From Onchocerca volvulus (lineage: Eukaryota; Nematoda; Chromadorea; Rhabditida; Onchocercidae), in the NCBI GenBank assembly GCA_000499405.2, contig HG738139.1:2832976-2896975 (forward strand): a stretch of DNA of 64,000 nucleotides. The letters run 5' to 3'. Both the position numbers and the translations under genes were made by a program. Positions 48,811-63,376 of the stretch are shown piece by piece (the stretch's first letter is position 1; every line of letters begins with the position of its first letter). The notes beneath the pieces were generated by a model, which had not been told where the DNA came from, did not search any database, and saw only the letters and a list, made by a program, of their open reading frames with translations.

Positions 48811-51800
48811 AATAGATGGCTTATAAATCAACATGATCACTTAAGGTTGGGTTTATTTTACAGAATGAATGCTGAATTGCAACATGGTTGTAACTATTCC
48901 GCATTCCAGTCGAGAGTTAGTTGTCAGTTAATCGGTTAATCGATCAGGCGATTGAATGAATTAGTTGAGTGAGCTAATCAGTCACATTCGTTTGTTTTTA
49001 ATCATAAAAATAGCGAAATGTTTAAAGTGCTAAATGATGATTGTTGATAAAACTTGATCGCTCTCTTCTCAATCTGTTGCATCCCTCTGAGATTGATCAA
49101 TTTGAAAAATATTTGGATAATTTCAAATGATTATCAGTTTTGATCATTTTTATTGGCTTAATTTTTCTCAATCATTTCTCGAAGTTAATTGCACGGTAAG
49201 GTAAGATAAGGTAAGGTAAGGAAGTATAGTTGAGAAGAAGCGTAAAGTTTTTGTAAGTGAAATTAGAATGTTGGCATTTTTGCGAAGAGTTTGGAATTGG
49301 GCGATTGGTCTGAGAGATGGAAGGAAGGGAAGGAAAGGGCCTTCTCTCTCTCAGAGAGACCCTCTCAGTCATCTGTCAGAAATCGTCGGCATCTCTTGTG
49401 ATGGCGGCTACATCAAAAACACCAATAAATGGGGCTAAAAACCCCCGGATTTTACTGCCACATTCGAACATTTCCTTCTTTTTCTTCTTCTTCTTCTTCT
49501 CTCCTCTCGAAACAAAACGAATTCTTTCCTTCCTTTTCGTTCCTTCTCATCCTTGTGTCACTTACAAATTTTCCCTTTTTTAAAAAACTTTTCCATCAAT
49601 TAAAAAAGCGCCACAATTTCAAAAAAAGAAAAAAAAAAAGCACTGATTCCATTCGTTTTTAACCTCTTCTATCTTCTATCCATCTTCCTTTTACCTCAAT
49701 AATTCTCGACTCCCACACATCGACACCTATAAATTTTCATCCACCCACTCACAGACAACCTATACATTTCATCCACCCACTCACATGCAATGACATACAC
49801 ACATACATTTACATACATACACTTGAAAGGACTCAATTTTTATTTTTATTTTCTTTTTTTTTTTTTTAAAATTCCCCAAAAATAGAGTATGAAGAGTAGA
49901 ACAAATAACAATATATATATATATTGTTGTTTGTTATATATATATTTAGCACAAAACCAAAAATGCAAATTCATCAATCAATTTCTCTCCTTTTTGTGTG
50001 TGTTTTTTTTTTTTTTTTTTTTTGCGTTAAATTGATTTCAAATATTTCAATATTTTATCGCACTAAAAGAAGAAAGTTTAATAATTATCTGCCGTAGAAA
50101 ACACCTAAACTAAAATTATTTGCATTCCATGAAATATCTTAAATTGTCCAAAATTACATGAAACTTTTTAAAAAATATTCGAAAGCAATGAAATTCTATC
50201 AAATTTGATAAAGCATGCAAACCAGAAATGTTTCAAATTAATGGCATTTTAAATAGCAGGATTATTGCAAGAAAATGACTAACTTCGCTTCGTTAGCCTA
50301 TAACAAATTGAAACAAAAAACGAAAAAAAAAAAAAAAGCAAAATAAAACAAACAAAACTTTTCTTAAACAAACATTCTCATAGCAATAGTATTTATAGGA
50401 TTCGTACATCAGATCAACATTTCCTTCAACTCTTTCTTACCCTCTCTCTGTTCACTGAAAATCTCGCAATAATCAGCTACCGTAATACTCTGAAAATAAA
50501 CTAATCTTTCAAAAATTCTGAAATCATTTTTACAAGAATATTATTCCATAAATGATAAATATTTGTTGTGGAGGAGGAAAACGAAAGATTTCAAAATTTT
50601 TCATATCATCGTTTAATATTTCAGTTAGCATAACGATTAATATACCGGATAATAATTGATGATTACCAATTAAATTAATGAAGAATTGTGAATAAATTAG
50701 GATGAACATGATAAGGAATTGGTAATTATGATAAGGGTTACGCCATATAATAAATAATATAGAAATATTAATAATTGAGAAACTACGATGATAGCGATTC
50801 ATTCGTTGAAATATTTAAATAAAAATGAAATAAATGCAAAAGATTAGCATAAATATTAAAAATGATAAGTGCAAAATTCATAGCTTAACATGAGAGTAAA
50901 ACTTGGTAAAAAGTAAAACTTATGAATATCAGCTAATAATTGCATAAAGAAAAGGAAAAAATAATGAGTAAGAAACTTTTTGTACAGCATTTTCGAGGTA
51001 AGAGAATTGAAATTTACTTCTACCGGGAGATTTGAGAAAATTTCTACCGGGAGATGCAAGATAGAAGCGCGAAAAACTTTCAATCATTATTTGATCAATT
51101 TTATCGATTTAATATGCGCAAATATTTGATCAAATCGAATAATTGACAATTCGCATTATATATCATTTTTCAAAATTTGATTTTAGTAACCATGACAATA
51201 CCATTACTGGAAGACATATTGTACTAAGTTAATCAAACTGAAATAATTTTTATTCATTTCTCTTTTTTTTTCGCTAATAAAATGATTAATTCATTTTTAA
51301 AAACAACTAATTTTTTTTTTTGTAAAAAAAGAAGAAAGGTTTCAAGATGAAGAAATTGAAATGAAATTAGCTATACTAGACAATCCATTTGGGAATGAAA
51401 GTTTTAGATAAGATGAAGAAAAGAGTCTCCAGACGTTGGAATATAGCAGATTTGATCAAAAGAAAATCTGATGGAAGATCTTGAAGATGATAAAATAGAA
51501 TGAAAAAAAAAAAAAAAGAAAAAGTTAGATGTGAAATTTTCAAAAATTTGCAAATTCTGCAGGAAAGCTTACTATACTGCTCTTGATTCTCATGTATTAA
51601 CGATTGATTAAGTTTTGAGAATTATTCAAGTTTTGAATAGTTTAACTGGAAAAATTATGCAAATATTTGGAATGAAATGAAACATTTTTATCAAAAACAA
51701 AAAGAAAGAAACGAAACAATATCCATTTTAAAAAGTCAATAGCTATATAAAAACAAAAAAAAATGAAATTAAAAATTGGAAAATTTTCCGGATGAAATAA

Positions 51801-54800
51801 TTCGTTTCACAATATTGTTTGAGGTGAAAAAAAAAAAAAAAAAAAATATTATTCCATTGTTCGTTCCTTCGGTCATATTTTTTTGGTTGGCAAATTTGGA
51901 TATTATCAAAAATGGCAACATTTAATGAGATAGCGTCGAATTGATTTATTCATGTCGTTAACAAAAATAAATGATCGGCGAATGTCTTATCCCACCTTAT
52001 TAATATGCCCAATAAATTAGATCATTTTCTTCTCTCTAAAAATTCATGTCCCAACTTTTTTTTTCCTTTTTTTTTTTAACCTCATATACCTGCCAAGAGA
52101 GAGTTCGTTCTTGCGATTTTATGAATCGCTGCCATCTTATCGCAATCAAATAAACCATTCGAAATAAAATGAGATTAACGAAACAAACATCATTTAAATC
52201 ATTTATTATTTCAAAAAAAAAAGAAAGAAAAACGAAATGCAACTTCAAATAATTCATAAATAAATTATTTAGAAATTTTTTTAATGATTCCGATTGAACA
52301 AGGATGCAATTTCTTTTTCGTCTTTTTTTTTTTTTTGGTTTACTTTCATCTTAAATTTCAATCGTTCAGACGTCCTATCACTTCCTCTTGTGCAGTTCTA
52401 TAGTTTCTTTCTCGCTCCCCTTTTTTTTTTTTGATTTTGATTTTTTTTTTTTCCTTTTTGAAAAACCAGTTTTCTTTTGCTGTTAATCTCGATTTTTCGA
52501 AGGAATTGCCGAATAGACGGAAAAATTTCAAAAAAAAAAAAAATCACATCATACAAGACGAATGATCCATTCGTTTACGTTTACTATCATTCATTCAGTC
52601 GCTTACCGTTCAAATCATCCATCGATAACTTATCTCTAATCAAAATATTCAAAATATATCATTTAAATATGAATTCAAAAGATATCATTTTTGAAATTTC
52701 AAAATTATTGGAAAAACTATCAATTAATGCACTGATATGGAATTTTAATAATCTGTGATGAAGCTATAACTGCTGTTAAATGAATGGTACTTAATTTATT
52801 TTTAAACAAAATTAAATTATATCAGATTTTTCTTGTCTTTTACTAAAATTTCTTGGCCAAAAAAAAAAAAGAAAAATTGCTTATTTCTAAATAATATGGT
52901 ATTTGAATTTGATTTTTCCAGTATTTCTGAAATAGCAAATATTATTGATAATCTATTCGTTTTATAACAACAACTGTTCTTATCATTTATGGATTATCAT
53001 CGTTGGAACAATTTCACAACATTTAGTCATTGGAAAAATTTATGAAATGTCTTGAAAAATATTACTCAAAGAAACATTAAAGAATATTCTTAACAGTAAA
53101 GAGATAAACAAATAATTAGCAAAAAATATAATAATTGATAAATTCGACAATATTTTGCTAAAACTTAAGTAATCTTTAATATGAACTAATCGATCAATTC
53201 AATATTCCAAAATTCAGGTATATTATTAGAAAAATCATTTCTTTATTGTATTAGTTGGCAGTTTTCCTTCTCACTATCTAATCTTTCTTATCAGTCTAAT
53301 TGATCTGAGTTGCATTTATCATTTCATTTATCTGCAAAAAATAAACTATAAATATTAAACAGCATGAATTGGATTATTCATGGAAATATTTCATCAAAAG
53401 AATGGCATATTTTTTTTTTTTTTGCAGTTTCAAAATTTTTCAGAAATTTTCCTTTTTTCAGAAATTCAATTGAGAATTGAATTTGTGAGATGATTTTTGA
53501 AATGATATTAAAAATTGTATTGGCTTAATTTTCCTAAATCTATCATTTTTTTTTTGCAATGAATTTTCACGATAAATGTACACGTATCTTGGATTCTTGG
53601 AATTGGCTTATTTTTGTCAAAGACAATTTTTGAATTCGCATATTTGGAAATAATAGTTTAATTTAATCAGCCAAAATATTATGCCATTTAAAGAGCCATA
53701 ATTAGCCATGAATATTATACATTATAATTTCCGTAAATCAAAAATCCTTACGTCAAATTCCAATAAATTATGAGTAATTTCAAATTTAACAAAATTAAAT
53801 GACACTTTCAACTTTTTAATTATTGAACCTTTTTTATCGAAAAAGCACAAACCAAGAATAGCTGATAGAAGATTCTGTAGGATCATTTTAAATAGAAAAG
53901 TTTTCTATAAATCATCTGTTTTCACATACTATGCTAAATATATTAATTTTTTTTTCTTTTCTTTTTAGCAAACAATTAGTTATATTATGATTGATAAATA
54001 ATATCAAATTAAATTTATCACGCCGGAAATTTTATCACTTTCTTGACAATAATCCGAGCAAAAATGATTTTAAATGTTAAGATCAGAAGATGAATTCGAA
54101 AAATTCCGAAGATAACTTTGCTTGATTCGTTCAATAATCACTGTTGTAAATATGGCTGCTTAAATGATATGAATTAATTGATAATGACTGATAACGCAAT
54201 TGCTATCCGTTCATGCTTATTATTCATAATGTTATCATAATAATATCATGAATAATGAATATGAATGAATAATAATGATTCGAATGACTGAATAATTATG
54301 ATTAAACATCAAGCAAAATATTTTAAGTCTAACGAAAAGTGATTAAAATAATTGCTTTGATAATCCTTTATTCTAAGCTTATAGCCATGACTACAACAAT
54401 AGTATCAGTTTAATCAATCTATGATCGTTATCATATAACAATGTTAAAATAAAATCACTTTTAAAGAATGATTTGGGAAAGATCTGATTTAAATCGCCTA
54501 TAAAAAATATCAATTTCAAGTTTATTTTGCAAAAATTAAACAAAATTCCGAGATTTAAGATTTATTTTCCGCTTTCTATGTATAACATTTTGCTTAAATC
54601 TTCATTTAAATGGATCAAAATTTCCGGTTAATTCTATATTTAACGTATAAGCGGTGATTTTTCATAGTTTTATGGAAAAATTATTTTAACGAAATTAAAA
54701 AATTATTCTTGTAAGGATAAAAAAAAAAAAAAAAATTATTCCCGACATAATCTATATGCAGGATCAGTATTTGACGAAATATTTGATAAAAACTATTATC

Positions 54801-56174
54801 ATAAAAATTGCTGTAGAAATTATTTCTTACGACAGAAAAAAAAAATTTGGAACATGTATACTGAAATTATTATTAATTTGTGAATGCTAAAATGATTATT
54901 TAAAAATTTTCACTTTTTTTATTTTGAGTAGTTAATTTTCCAAGAATATGGTATATTTTAGTTAGCAAATAACTGTGCAGTAGTAAGAGCTGAGATTTTC
55001 GCTTTGCAAATTATTGTTTGCTATCTTCAATGATTGCAAAAATTTTCCAAACATGTCAAGACATGTTTATATAAGAAATGATAAATAGAAAAAAATAAAT
55101 AAATTCCAATCAATTATTTAAAACGCACATTAACCTGTTTAATTTCAAATTGAAAATTCAAAAATAAAAAAAAAAAGGAAAAAAGTAACGACAGAAATAA
55201 TTCAAAAATCAAATGCCTGTTGACAAAATTTTTGATATTGATTGGCAAAATAAATGCTTATTTCAATATTATCGTTAGAATTTTTAAGAGTTTTCAAATT
55301 TCAAAATAAATAATTTTAATGCATATCATCTAGTTGATTTTCATTTTATTTTTTAGAGAAATCAAATCATGCTTAATGATATTCCTTCACGAACATTTAT
55401 TCAAAAAGAATTCAAAAATTCATAAATTTTAAATTTATTCGAAAATCTCCATGATCTACTAACTTCGCAATTAATTAAATCACAGAGCTAATTAAGCTAT
55501 CGTCATTAATATTTTACAAAATTTTACTGAATTTCTTCACCGAACAAATTACCTATTAAATCATTTTATTTATTGTTTTTTCAGCAAAACAAAATAATCA
55601 AAAGAATTTAAACTAATAAAATGAAGTTTGCAATTTCTAACAAATTTTTTCTCTCGCGACTAAATTACCTAAAAAATCATTTTACTTATTTCGCTTATCA
55701 GCAATCATTTTGACAATCAAAACAACTTGGGACAGATCAGATAAAACTTGAAATATTGCACGAATTGATAATAATCGCAAATATTAGCCCAATAAATTTA
55801 TAATGATTGGACAGTTTTTTGACACTGAGAATAATAAAATGAAGTTTGGATATAATGAATGATCAGGTTGTAAAGATTTATAACAGATACAGGTCAACCT
55901 GTATGGTAAATAATTTTCAGGTAGGAAAATAATGTACAGGTAAGAAAAAAATAATTCATTTGAAACATACAGTCATATTAAACATGCAAAAATCTATTCG
56001 CATACATAAGATAATAAATTGTCACCAACGAGAAAAAATGGATCAGACTTGATTACGGTAGAATTTCAATTTGTGATGCGGTAGTGTTGGTGTAAAATTT
56101 ATGGCGGCAATCTAAAAAACTAGGAAAGGCCGCCTTTTTTTTTTGTAAATATTTAACTAGAAGGCAATTTTACC

Positions 56175-56205
<31 letters not shown>

Positions 56206-56879
56206 ATTAAAACTTGTCGGAACATTTATTTATTGCAAGACGAAGAAAAATATTTGAAAAACTAAACAATTAATGTTAAATTTTAGAAAAATAAATAATT
56301 ATTGTAAAAAAAAAAAAAAAATTGGTGACAAATTTTATTTATTTTATTTTTGACATATCGGGACCTCAATTTTTAAACTTATTGAAAGAGTTCTGTAAGC
56401 ATAGATTTTACGGTAATTTAAAAATTTATCGGTTGATATATTTCGATCAAAAATGAGAAAAATTTTTTTTTTTTTTTTGTTTTATTGCAACAAAAGGAGC
56501 AGAAAAAGTTGGAAAGATATAAATCAATGCTCCTCAAGAAATTGTTCAAATTAACAAAATTTTCCCATTATTATATATTTGCTTATTCTTTACAAAATTT
56601 CTGATTAACAATTTTCAATTTTAAATTTTACTTCCAAGTAATTTAATTGATTAAAATGGATGAAAAGTTTCAATCATTCAAATTCATTTAAAAAAAAAAA
56701 AGAAATTAAATTCCATTAATTTGAAATATTTGAAAAATATTTCGTTCGAGAAATATATTTAAGTCAATTTATATATATCGTATCTGCAGAATGATGCTGC
56801 TGCTTTTCTGAATTTTAGATAAATCAAAATTTTAAAGCAAAAAGAGGATTTAAAATGAGCAAAATGCAGGCAACAAATC

Positions 56880-57095
56880 AAATTGGGTAGATAATGCCCG
56901 GTTGGCTGAACCGAAAAATTCCCAATTGGAAATATTAATTCGAAGGGGAAATATGGGGGCGTTTGTTCGGTTCTGAGCCGTAAATCAAGTTTCGTGGCCC
57001 GAGATTAGAAAGCGGCCCCATATTGCCCGTGTGTGTTAGAATCGTAAATCTTCGGGAAGTGTGCCTCTAATAGCTGATTCAACCGAATCTTCTTC
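56880..57095. promoter_or_regulatory. GC-rich structured island
   Basis: Much richer in G+C than flanks. ATATGGGGGCG (56951-56961) pairs with CGGCCCCATAT (57013-57023) with one mismatch across a 51-nt loop, and small stems such as CGGTT-ggctg-AACCG lie alongside. No coding frame is convincing. Candidate conserved noncoding element or structured transcript. Confidence 0.35.
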
Positions 57096-59828
57096 TAACA
57101 TCAGGAACTTATTGTCTTCATTTCTCACTTTATTTATATTACATCAATAAAATTATCACTATTATTATCATTTGCATCAAACATTTGAAATGAAATAATT
57201 GATCAAATTGGAATTTTTATCGATTTTTTGTTGATTCACAAATTTCTTTTTTTTTATTCTTTTTTTTTCAAGCAGATCGATTTTGAGAGATAACCATGTG
57301 ATAGGTAAAACTTATATCAAATTTCAACAAATGCTGAACTATTCATAGGTTTTATGAATGATTTTTCTCGAATTCAACGATTATTTTCATGTTTACAGAA
57401 ACATTATCGATTCTTTATTCGAATTTACTGCAATTTATGCGAACTTTTGGCGTGAAATCATGATGCTTAGTTTAATATGTAGTAATGATTATTGAATTTC
57501 AATATATTGCTATCGATCGAAAATAACTTTTTTTTTTCAAATTTATTTTATTTAATAATCGGACGATATCATATCATAAATTATTATTACTATAAATCAA
57601 AAGTATATCATGTTAGTAGTTTGAAATGGAATTATAATTTTTGTGCAAGTTAATGTGCAATATTTCATTCTTTTAATTAGATTTAAAATTTCTTCTCTTA
57701 CATAATTGTCATATTTCTTTACTTTTTAAAAAAAAAATTTTTTATTGACTTTTATGTCTGCTTGTCATATTTTCGCTCCAGTAAATTGAAGAATTTCATT
57801 TCCCTTTTTTTTTTTTTTAGGATTCGAACTTGTTTTGACATAATTTTTTTTTCATCCATTGAATGCTTCAGATTTTCGCATTAAATTAAATTTCAAATGA
57901 CAAGTTTGAAACTTTTCAGTCAATTAATCCGGTTTAAATTAAACAGAAAAGTTCCTGTATTAATGAATTAACTTTTTTTTTTCTTTTAAATTGATATTTG
58001 CAATTTGTTGGTAGTAATGTGAGAAAAAGTGAAGCGTTCAAATTTGCATTGATATATTGGAAATATATATATGTATAATAGAATTAAAATTCAAAAAGTA
58101 ATTGAAATAAAAATTAAAAACACTGATTAGTACTTAATTTTAATTCTGGCATCAAAATTGGAATTTTTCGTTGTTATCATATTTATTTTACAAATTTCAA
58201 TCATTTCGAAATTTGCTTGAGGTATTTAGCGAAATTCTTCTACTGCTATTCCATAAACCTAGGTCAAGATAAGTTCCTACAAGAATTCTAAAATAATTAT
58301 ACATCCGACATCATCAACACCTTTTTTATATTATTTTAATATTACTGTAAATGAAGCAATATATTCAGGAAGAAAGAAAATAACAAAAAAATTAAAAATA
58401 AAATTAAAAATTACGAAATCATTGAATAGATATTCGTTAATAATAAAAATTAGATGATAATTATTATCTAAAAACTTTTAATAATATATTCAGCAGAAAA
58501 AATTCGAAAAAAATTCAATCAGTACATTAACAATCCAAAAACAATTTTATAGTGGCAAAAATGATTAAAATGATAAAATAAAACAGTAAGTAAATTCAGG
58601 AAGAAAAAAGATGAATTTAAAAAGAAATGTAAATTTTCCTATTTTTTAATACAATGTTATAATTGATATGTGAAATTTAAGTTCTCATTAGCCAAAAAAA
58701 AAAGTTGATTCGTAGTAAATAAGTTGAGAACGAATAGAAGAAAGCTGAGAAAATTTTCATTTTCTCAAACAAAACAATTTCGTAAAAATTTATTTTTTTA
58801 GCACAATTCATCTTTCAATTCATTTAACTTTTGTTGACAATGATAATCATTATTTGATTTTGTCAATAATAATGATAGTAAAATTATGGGAATTTTTGAG
58901 ATAAAACAAATTTATTGGTAAAATTTTTTTTTTTTTTTCAACAATTCAAAGTTATCACTTTAAAGATATTATGTGTATACTTTTTAAAAAAACTCTTTTC
59001 GCTATTTGTTGTAATGTAACAAATTAATTTGACTATTCAAAGTATTGTCATAATGTAGTTTACAAATATCGATTGGAATTATTGAAATTACAGTAGGAAA
59101 AAAGCATTAATCATTACGAAAAAAATGGATGATAAGCACTGATATCCAAGTATTAGAAATCAAAATATACAAAAATGAAATAGTGATAGTTAATTTAACT
59201 TAATTAAACAGGAAAAAATATAATTAGCTTCAATAAATTAGTAAATTTCTTGACAAATTATGGTTCAACTAATATGTTAGTTGAAATCTGTGATAAAAAT
59301 TACTCGATATTGAATACAATCGAAAATTAGGAAGCAGATAAATCATGTCAAGAATTAGAATAATGTATTCGAAATTTTGATAAAATTCAATTCTTCACAA
59401 GCAAGCAAAAGTTAGAAAAGTAATAAAAGTTGCGATATAAATCATATTGAAATTTTGATAAAATTTTCCCGACAAAATATTTGAAATTTTAAAAAATTAA
59501 TTAAATTTACTAATTATTGATTTGTTAAATAATTCAAAGTATAATGAATAGAAATTTATAGTAAAATTGAAACTTTTTAAAATTCACTGTAACAAATTAA
59601 TTCTCCTGGCTGAAACAATTATAAATTTAGCTTTACCGTTAATATTCACAAAATTAATTTTTACACAAAATCGATTTAAATTTTAATGACATATCGAGAG
59701 AAGAAATTTCGTTTTTAACAGTTACCGTATGCAACACTGCAATATGCAAGCAATTGGAAGAAAAATTTCCCGAAAAAGAGAGAGAAAAAAAAAACAGAAG
59801 ATAATCCATGAAAGGAAATCAAGAAAGA

Positions 59829-59963
59829 ATGAATGAAATACGCGTAACATGTCATTTTTTGAAAAGTCAAAAAGTTACAGTAATTGATTTACTTGGACGA
59901 TTGGCGTCTGTTGTCGCAACAAAACTGAAGGACAGACATGAACAGTGTCGTCTGAGCAAATGA
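59829..59963 (+). pseudogene. Short ORF with ribosomal protein L13/L13a-like stretch
   Basis: 44 codons from ATG 59829. VTVIDLLGRLASVVATKL resembles the N-terminal part of L13a/uL13 ribosomal proteins (V-V-D…HLLGRLAS-VAK), with the few residues before LLGRL missing. After KL the sequence (KDRHEQCRLSK, stop) no longer follows the eukaryotic family. No further exons were seen on the plus strand before the gap. Most likely a fragment of a gene or processed copy; it could also be coincidence over about 18 residues. Confidence 0.35.
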
Positions 59964-59994
59964 CTCCATTTTTGGAGGTCATCCCCCGTTTCCG

Positions 59995-60052
59995 ATAATA
60001 TATATATATATATTTATTGACATATATATATATATATATATATATGTATATC
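59995..60052. repeat. (AT)n microsatellite
   Basis: Two TA runs separated by tttattgaca. Confidence 0.9.
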
Positions 60053-60128
60053 TGTACAAATAATACATTTTACTAACAAAAAAGAAAAAATTTTTCATTT
60101 AAAAAAAAAGAACCCAAAAATTGCGGAA

Positions 60129-60500
60129 GGTAAAGTTAATAATGTTGACATAAAGGTAAAATAAACATTGTAGACATTTAAGATCAAATAAATAAAGTTT
60201 GACGTGTAAAAAGTAAAGGTAATTATGTTGACGTGTAAAAAGTAAAGGTAATTCTGTTTACTTGTAAAAGGTAAAGTTAATTATGTTTGGGTGTGAAAGG
60301 TAAAGTTAATTATGTTCACGTGTGAAAGGTAAAATTAACTATGTTGACGTATAAAACGTAAAGTTAATTATGTTGACGTGTAAAAAGTGAAGTTAATTAT
60401 GTTTACTTGTAAAGGGTAAAAGTTAATAATGGTGATGTATAAAGGTAAAGTTAACTGTTTGTTGACGTATAAAGGTAAAGTTAAAATTGTTGTTGATGTT
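60129..60500 (+). repeat. Minisatellite of about 29-bp units
   Basis: About twelve degenerate units following the pattern gtaaagttaattatgttgac then gtgtaaaag. The central units (about 60215-60420) are most regular, at 29-30 bp; the outer ones are more diverged. Non-coding. Confidence 0.92.
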
Positions 60501-62742
60501 GATTTGAAAAACAACTATTTATGATTCTTTGATATTTTTCTTTCATTTCTTGCTAGAAAAAAAAGAGCAAAACTGATCGTTGTAATTTTTTTTTTTTTCA
60601 AAATTTCAATTAAAATTCCATAACTTTTCCTTTTTTTTCAAATTATCGTAATTAAAATATAATCAATAAAATTTGCCATTAGTTTGACTATATACTGCTA
60701 CAATAAATAATTGATCGAAAAATGATCTCTTCTGATTATGGCCGCAAATGTTTTGCTTTTAATTAATCATTCTTTATCAGCAAATCTGATACAGTAGACG
60801 AATTTGAAAAATACGATACAATTACAGTTAGCAGCATTATGGATTATTACAAACTTTTCTGATGCATCTTTTTGACTGATAAAAAATTTATTCAAAAATA
60901 TCCGGTTTTTTTGTTGTCGGAAAATATTCGATGATACTAATTCGTTAAAATGCAAATGATATGAAATAAATGATAACGCGAATGTATAAAATTCTAAATT
61001 TTGGATCAAAGAATTGATTTTTTCATCTTTTAAACTCATTTCAAATACTTTTGTATTTAAATTCAACCATATATTATTCAGAACTTATTTTTATTATATC
61101 TCATATGAACATTGTACTGATTTTACTTTTCAATGAATGAAGTAAAAATGACGAATTTCTTTAACAACTATCTCCTCAATCATAATATTGAATGCAAAAC
61201 ATTTTATGATTATTTATTTTAGAAAAAAAAAATGTATCGTAGCAAAATGTTTTTTAAAATTCCAAATTTTTGAAAAATATTCGCTTTTCAAGTATTTTAA
61301 TGATAATAGATCAAATTATCCAAATTTCCAGCATATTATCAAAATTATTTCATTGCAAAGTGTGAAATTTTAAACTGATGAATTAAAAATATAATATGAC
61401 TAGTTAAGAAATCAAAAAATCCAAAGATCTGAATAATTTAGATTGATTCCACTTGCTGGCTTACTTGGAGTTTCAAATTACAATTTTCATGAAAATATAT
61501 TTTCGAGCATACTTCGAACTCGAATAAATTCGAGAAAGATGAATGCTAATATTTTGAAAACTCAACACAAATTCAATACAATATCAAAAATTTAATTCAC
61601 TGATTAATTTTATATGCTTATTTAGTCTATCGATTCATAATATTTAAATTTTTGATTAATTAAAAATCAAATTTTTCATTTTAATGATCAACTATAAATC
61701 AAATATTTTGTGCACATTTTTTAAAATTCAATTGAAACTTTAGTCAAAAATTTATCATTGAAATTTTGCAAAACTGTTTATAATTTATTAAATCAAATTC
61801 AAATTTCTTTATTTTCAATGATAATTGAAGATTTTTTTTAGAGAGGATAATTTTTCAAATTTTGTTTGGTAAAAATTTTCATTATATTAACTTTTAAAAT
61901 TTGTTTGAAAAAGCAATATTTTTGATTTTTTCATGTTTGTAAACATTTTCATATTAATTAACATTTCATTTGAATTTATAATAAAATTATGTTTTTAAAG
62001 GTTTGATTAAATTTATTATGAATTTAAATTCTTATTATCATTACGAATTTAATTTATTCATTACTTTTATATAATTTATCTATGAACAAATTAATTTATA
62101 TTTTTAAATTTTGTAATATTTTAAAAATCAAAAATATTTCTTCTCGAGAAAAAAAGTAAAATTTTTACATCCTATATAATCTTTATGTACTGCAAATATT
62201 GCAACAGCTGCTGTTAAAAATTCTCGCAATTTTTTAAGAAAAAAAAAAGAAAACGAGAAAGAAAAAAAGAGATTAGGTTGAATATTTGTTTTTTTTTCGA
62301 GATAGAAAAAGAGAGGAAGGAATGGAAAACAGGTATTTGAAAAAAAAAAAAAAAGAAGAACGAAAATTTACTGGATAAATTATTATCAAAAAAAAAAAAA
62401 AAAAAAAGTTTTGGCAATAAATTCATGAAAATTTATGAGGAAATAAGTTGAAGAAGCAAAAATTTGAAGATGATAACAACTGGTATTTCGTCTTGCCATT
62501 CCTTCATGTTTTATATCAAAAAAAGAAGAAAAAAAAAAGAGAAAGAAAAAAAAAGTGTTTGAAAATGATTATTTCATTTTCAATCGTTAGAAATAAACTT
62601 AGTTATTTTGTGCCTTCCAGCATGGTTGCCTTATTTTGTCTTCTTTTTATTCATCAACGATTTGACAATTGTTAAACTTGAAATTAAATTTTGCTATAAA
62701 ATATTGAAAAGCTGGAAATTTCTTTTTTTTTTTTTTTTTTTT
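60501..62742. other. AT-rich stretch before the gap
   Basis: No gene supported. The minus-strand frame at 60767-61066 (99 codons) is Phe/Asn/Lys-rich with no recognised family. From 62230 the DNA becomes A-rich with AG/A runs up to the gap. Confidence 0.45.
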
Positions 62743-63271
62743 NNNNNNNNNNNNNNNNNNNNNNNNNNNNNNNNNNNNNNNNNNNNNNNNNNNNNNNNNN
62801 NNNNNNNNNNNNNNNNNNNNNNNNNNNNNNNNNNNNNNNNNNNNNNNNNNNNNNNNNNNNNNNNNNNNNNNNNNNNNNNNNNNNNNNNNNNNNNNNNNNN
62901 NNNNNNNNNNNNNNNNNNNNNNNNNNNNNNNNNNNNNNNNNNNNNNNNNNNNNNNNNNNNNNNNNNNNNNNNNNNNNNNNNNNNNNNNNNNNNNNNNNNN
63001 NNNNNNNNNNNNNNNNNNNNNNNNNNNNNNNNNNNNNNNNNNNNNNNNNNNNNNNNNNNNNNNNNNNNNNNNNNNNNNNNNNNNNNNNNNNNNNNNNNNN
63101 NNNNNNNNNNNNNNNNNNNNNNNNNNNNNNNNNNNNNNNNNNNNNNNNNNNNNNNNNNNNNNNNNNNNNNNNNNNNNNNNNNNNNNNNNNNNNNNNNNNN
63201 NNNNNNNNNNNNNNNNNNNNNNNNNNNNNNNNNNNNNNNNNNNNNNNNNNNNNNNNNNNNNNNNNNNNNNN
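62743..63271. other. Assembly gap (529 N)
   Basis: Unsequenced. Flanked by 20 T on the left (62723-62742) and a run of about 33 A, starting 14 bp to the right (63286 on). All frames drawn through it are meaningless. Confidence 1.
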
Positions 63272-63286
63272 CATTGGAGGAAAAGG

Positions 63287-63319
<33 letters not shown>

Positions 63320-63376
63320 AAAAGTTTGTGCAAAATGATGGAAAGTTCGATGCGTCAAAATATTGCGACAGAAGAA

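Larger units (their letters stand above)
47227..59828. other. Long region upstream of lin-39 without a convincing gene
   Basis: About 12.6 kb. Short C/T- or C/A-rich segments (49315-49460 and 49670-49830) and two GC-rich structured islands (47888-47945, 56880-57095) stand out; the remainder is AT-rich with long homopolymers (for example 50006-50023 T and 56177-56203 A). The frame from the ATG at 49401 (MAATSKTPINGAKNP) runs into a TTC repeat and is doubtful. ORFs at 50530-50802 (-), 50856-51083 (-), 52036-52257 (-) and 52477-52758 (+) have compositions expected by chance. Confidence 0.5.

Noticed and set aside
57815..57840. GATTCGAACTTG, possible tRNA T-loop on the minus strand
   Set aside because: The flanking bases do not form a T stem or acceptor stem, and no A box is present at the right distance.
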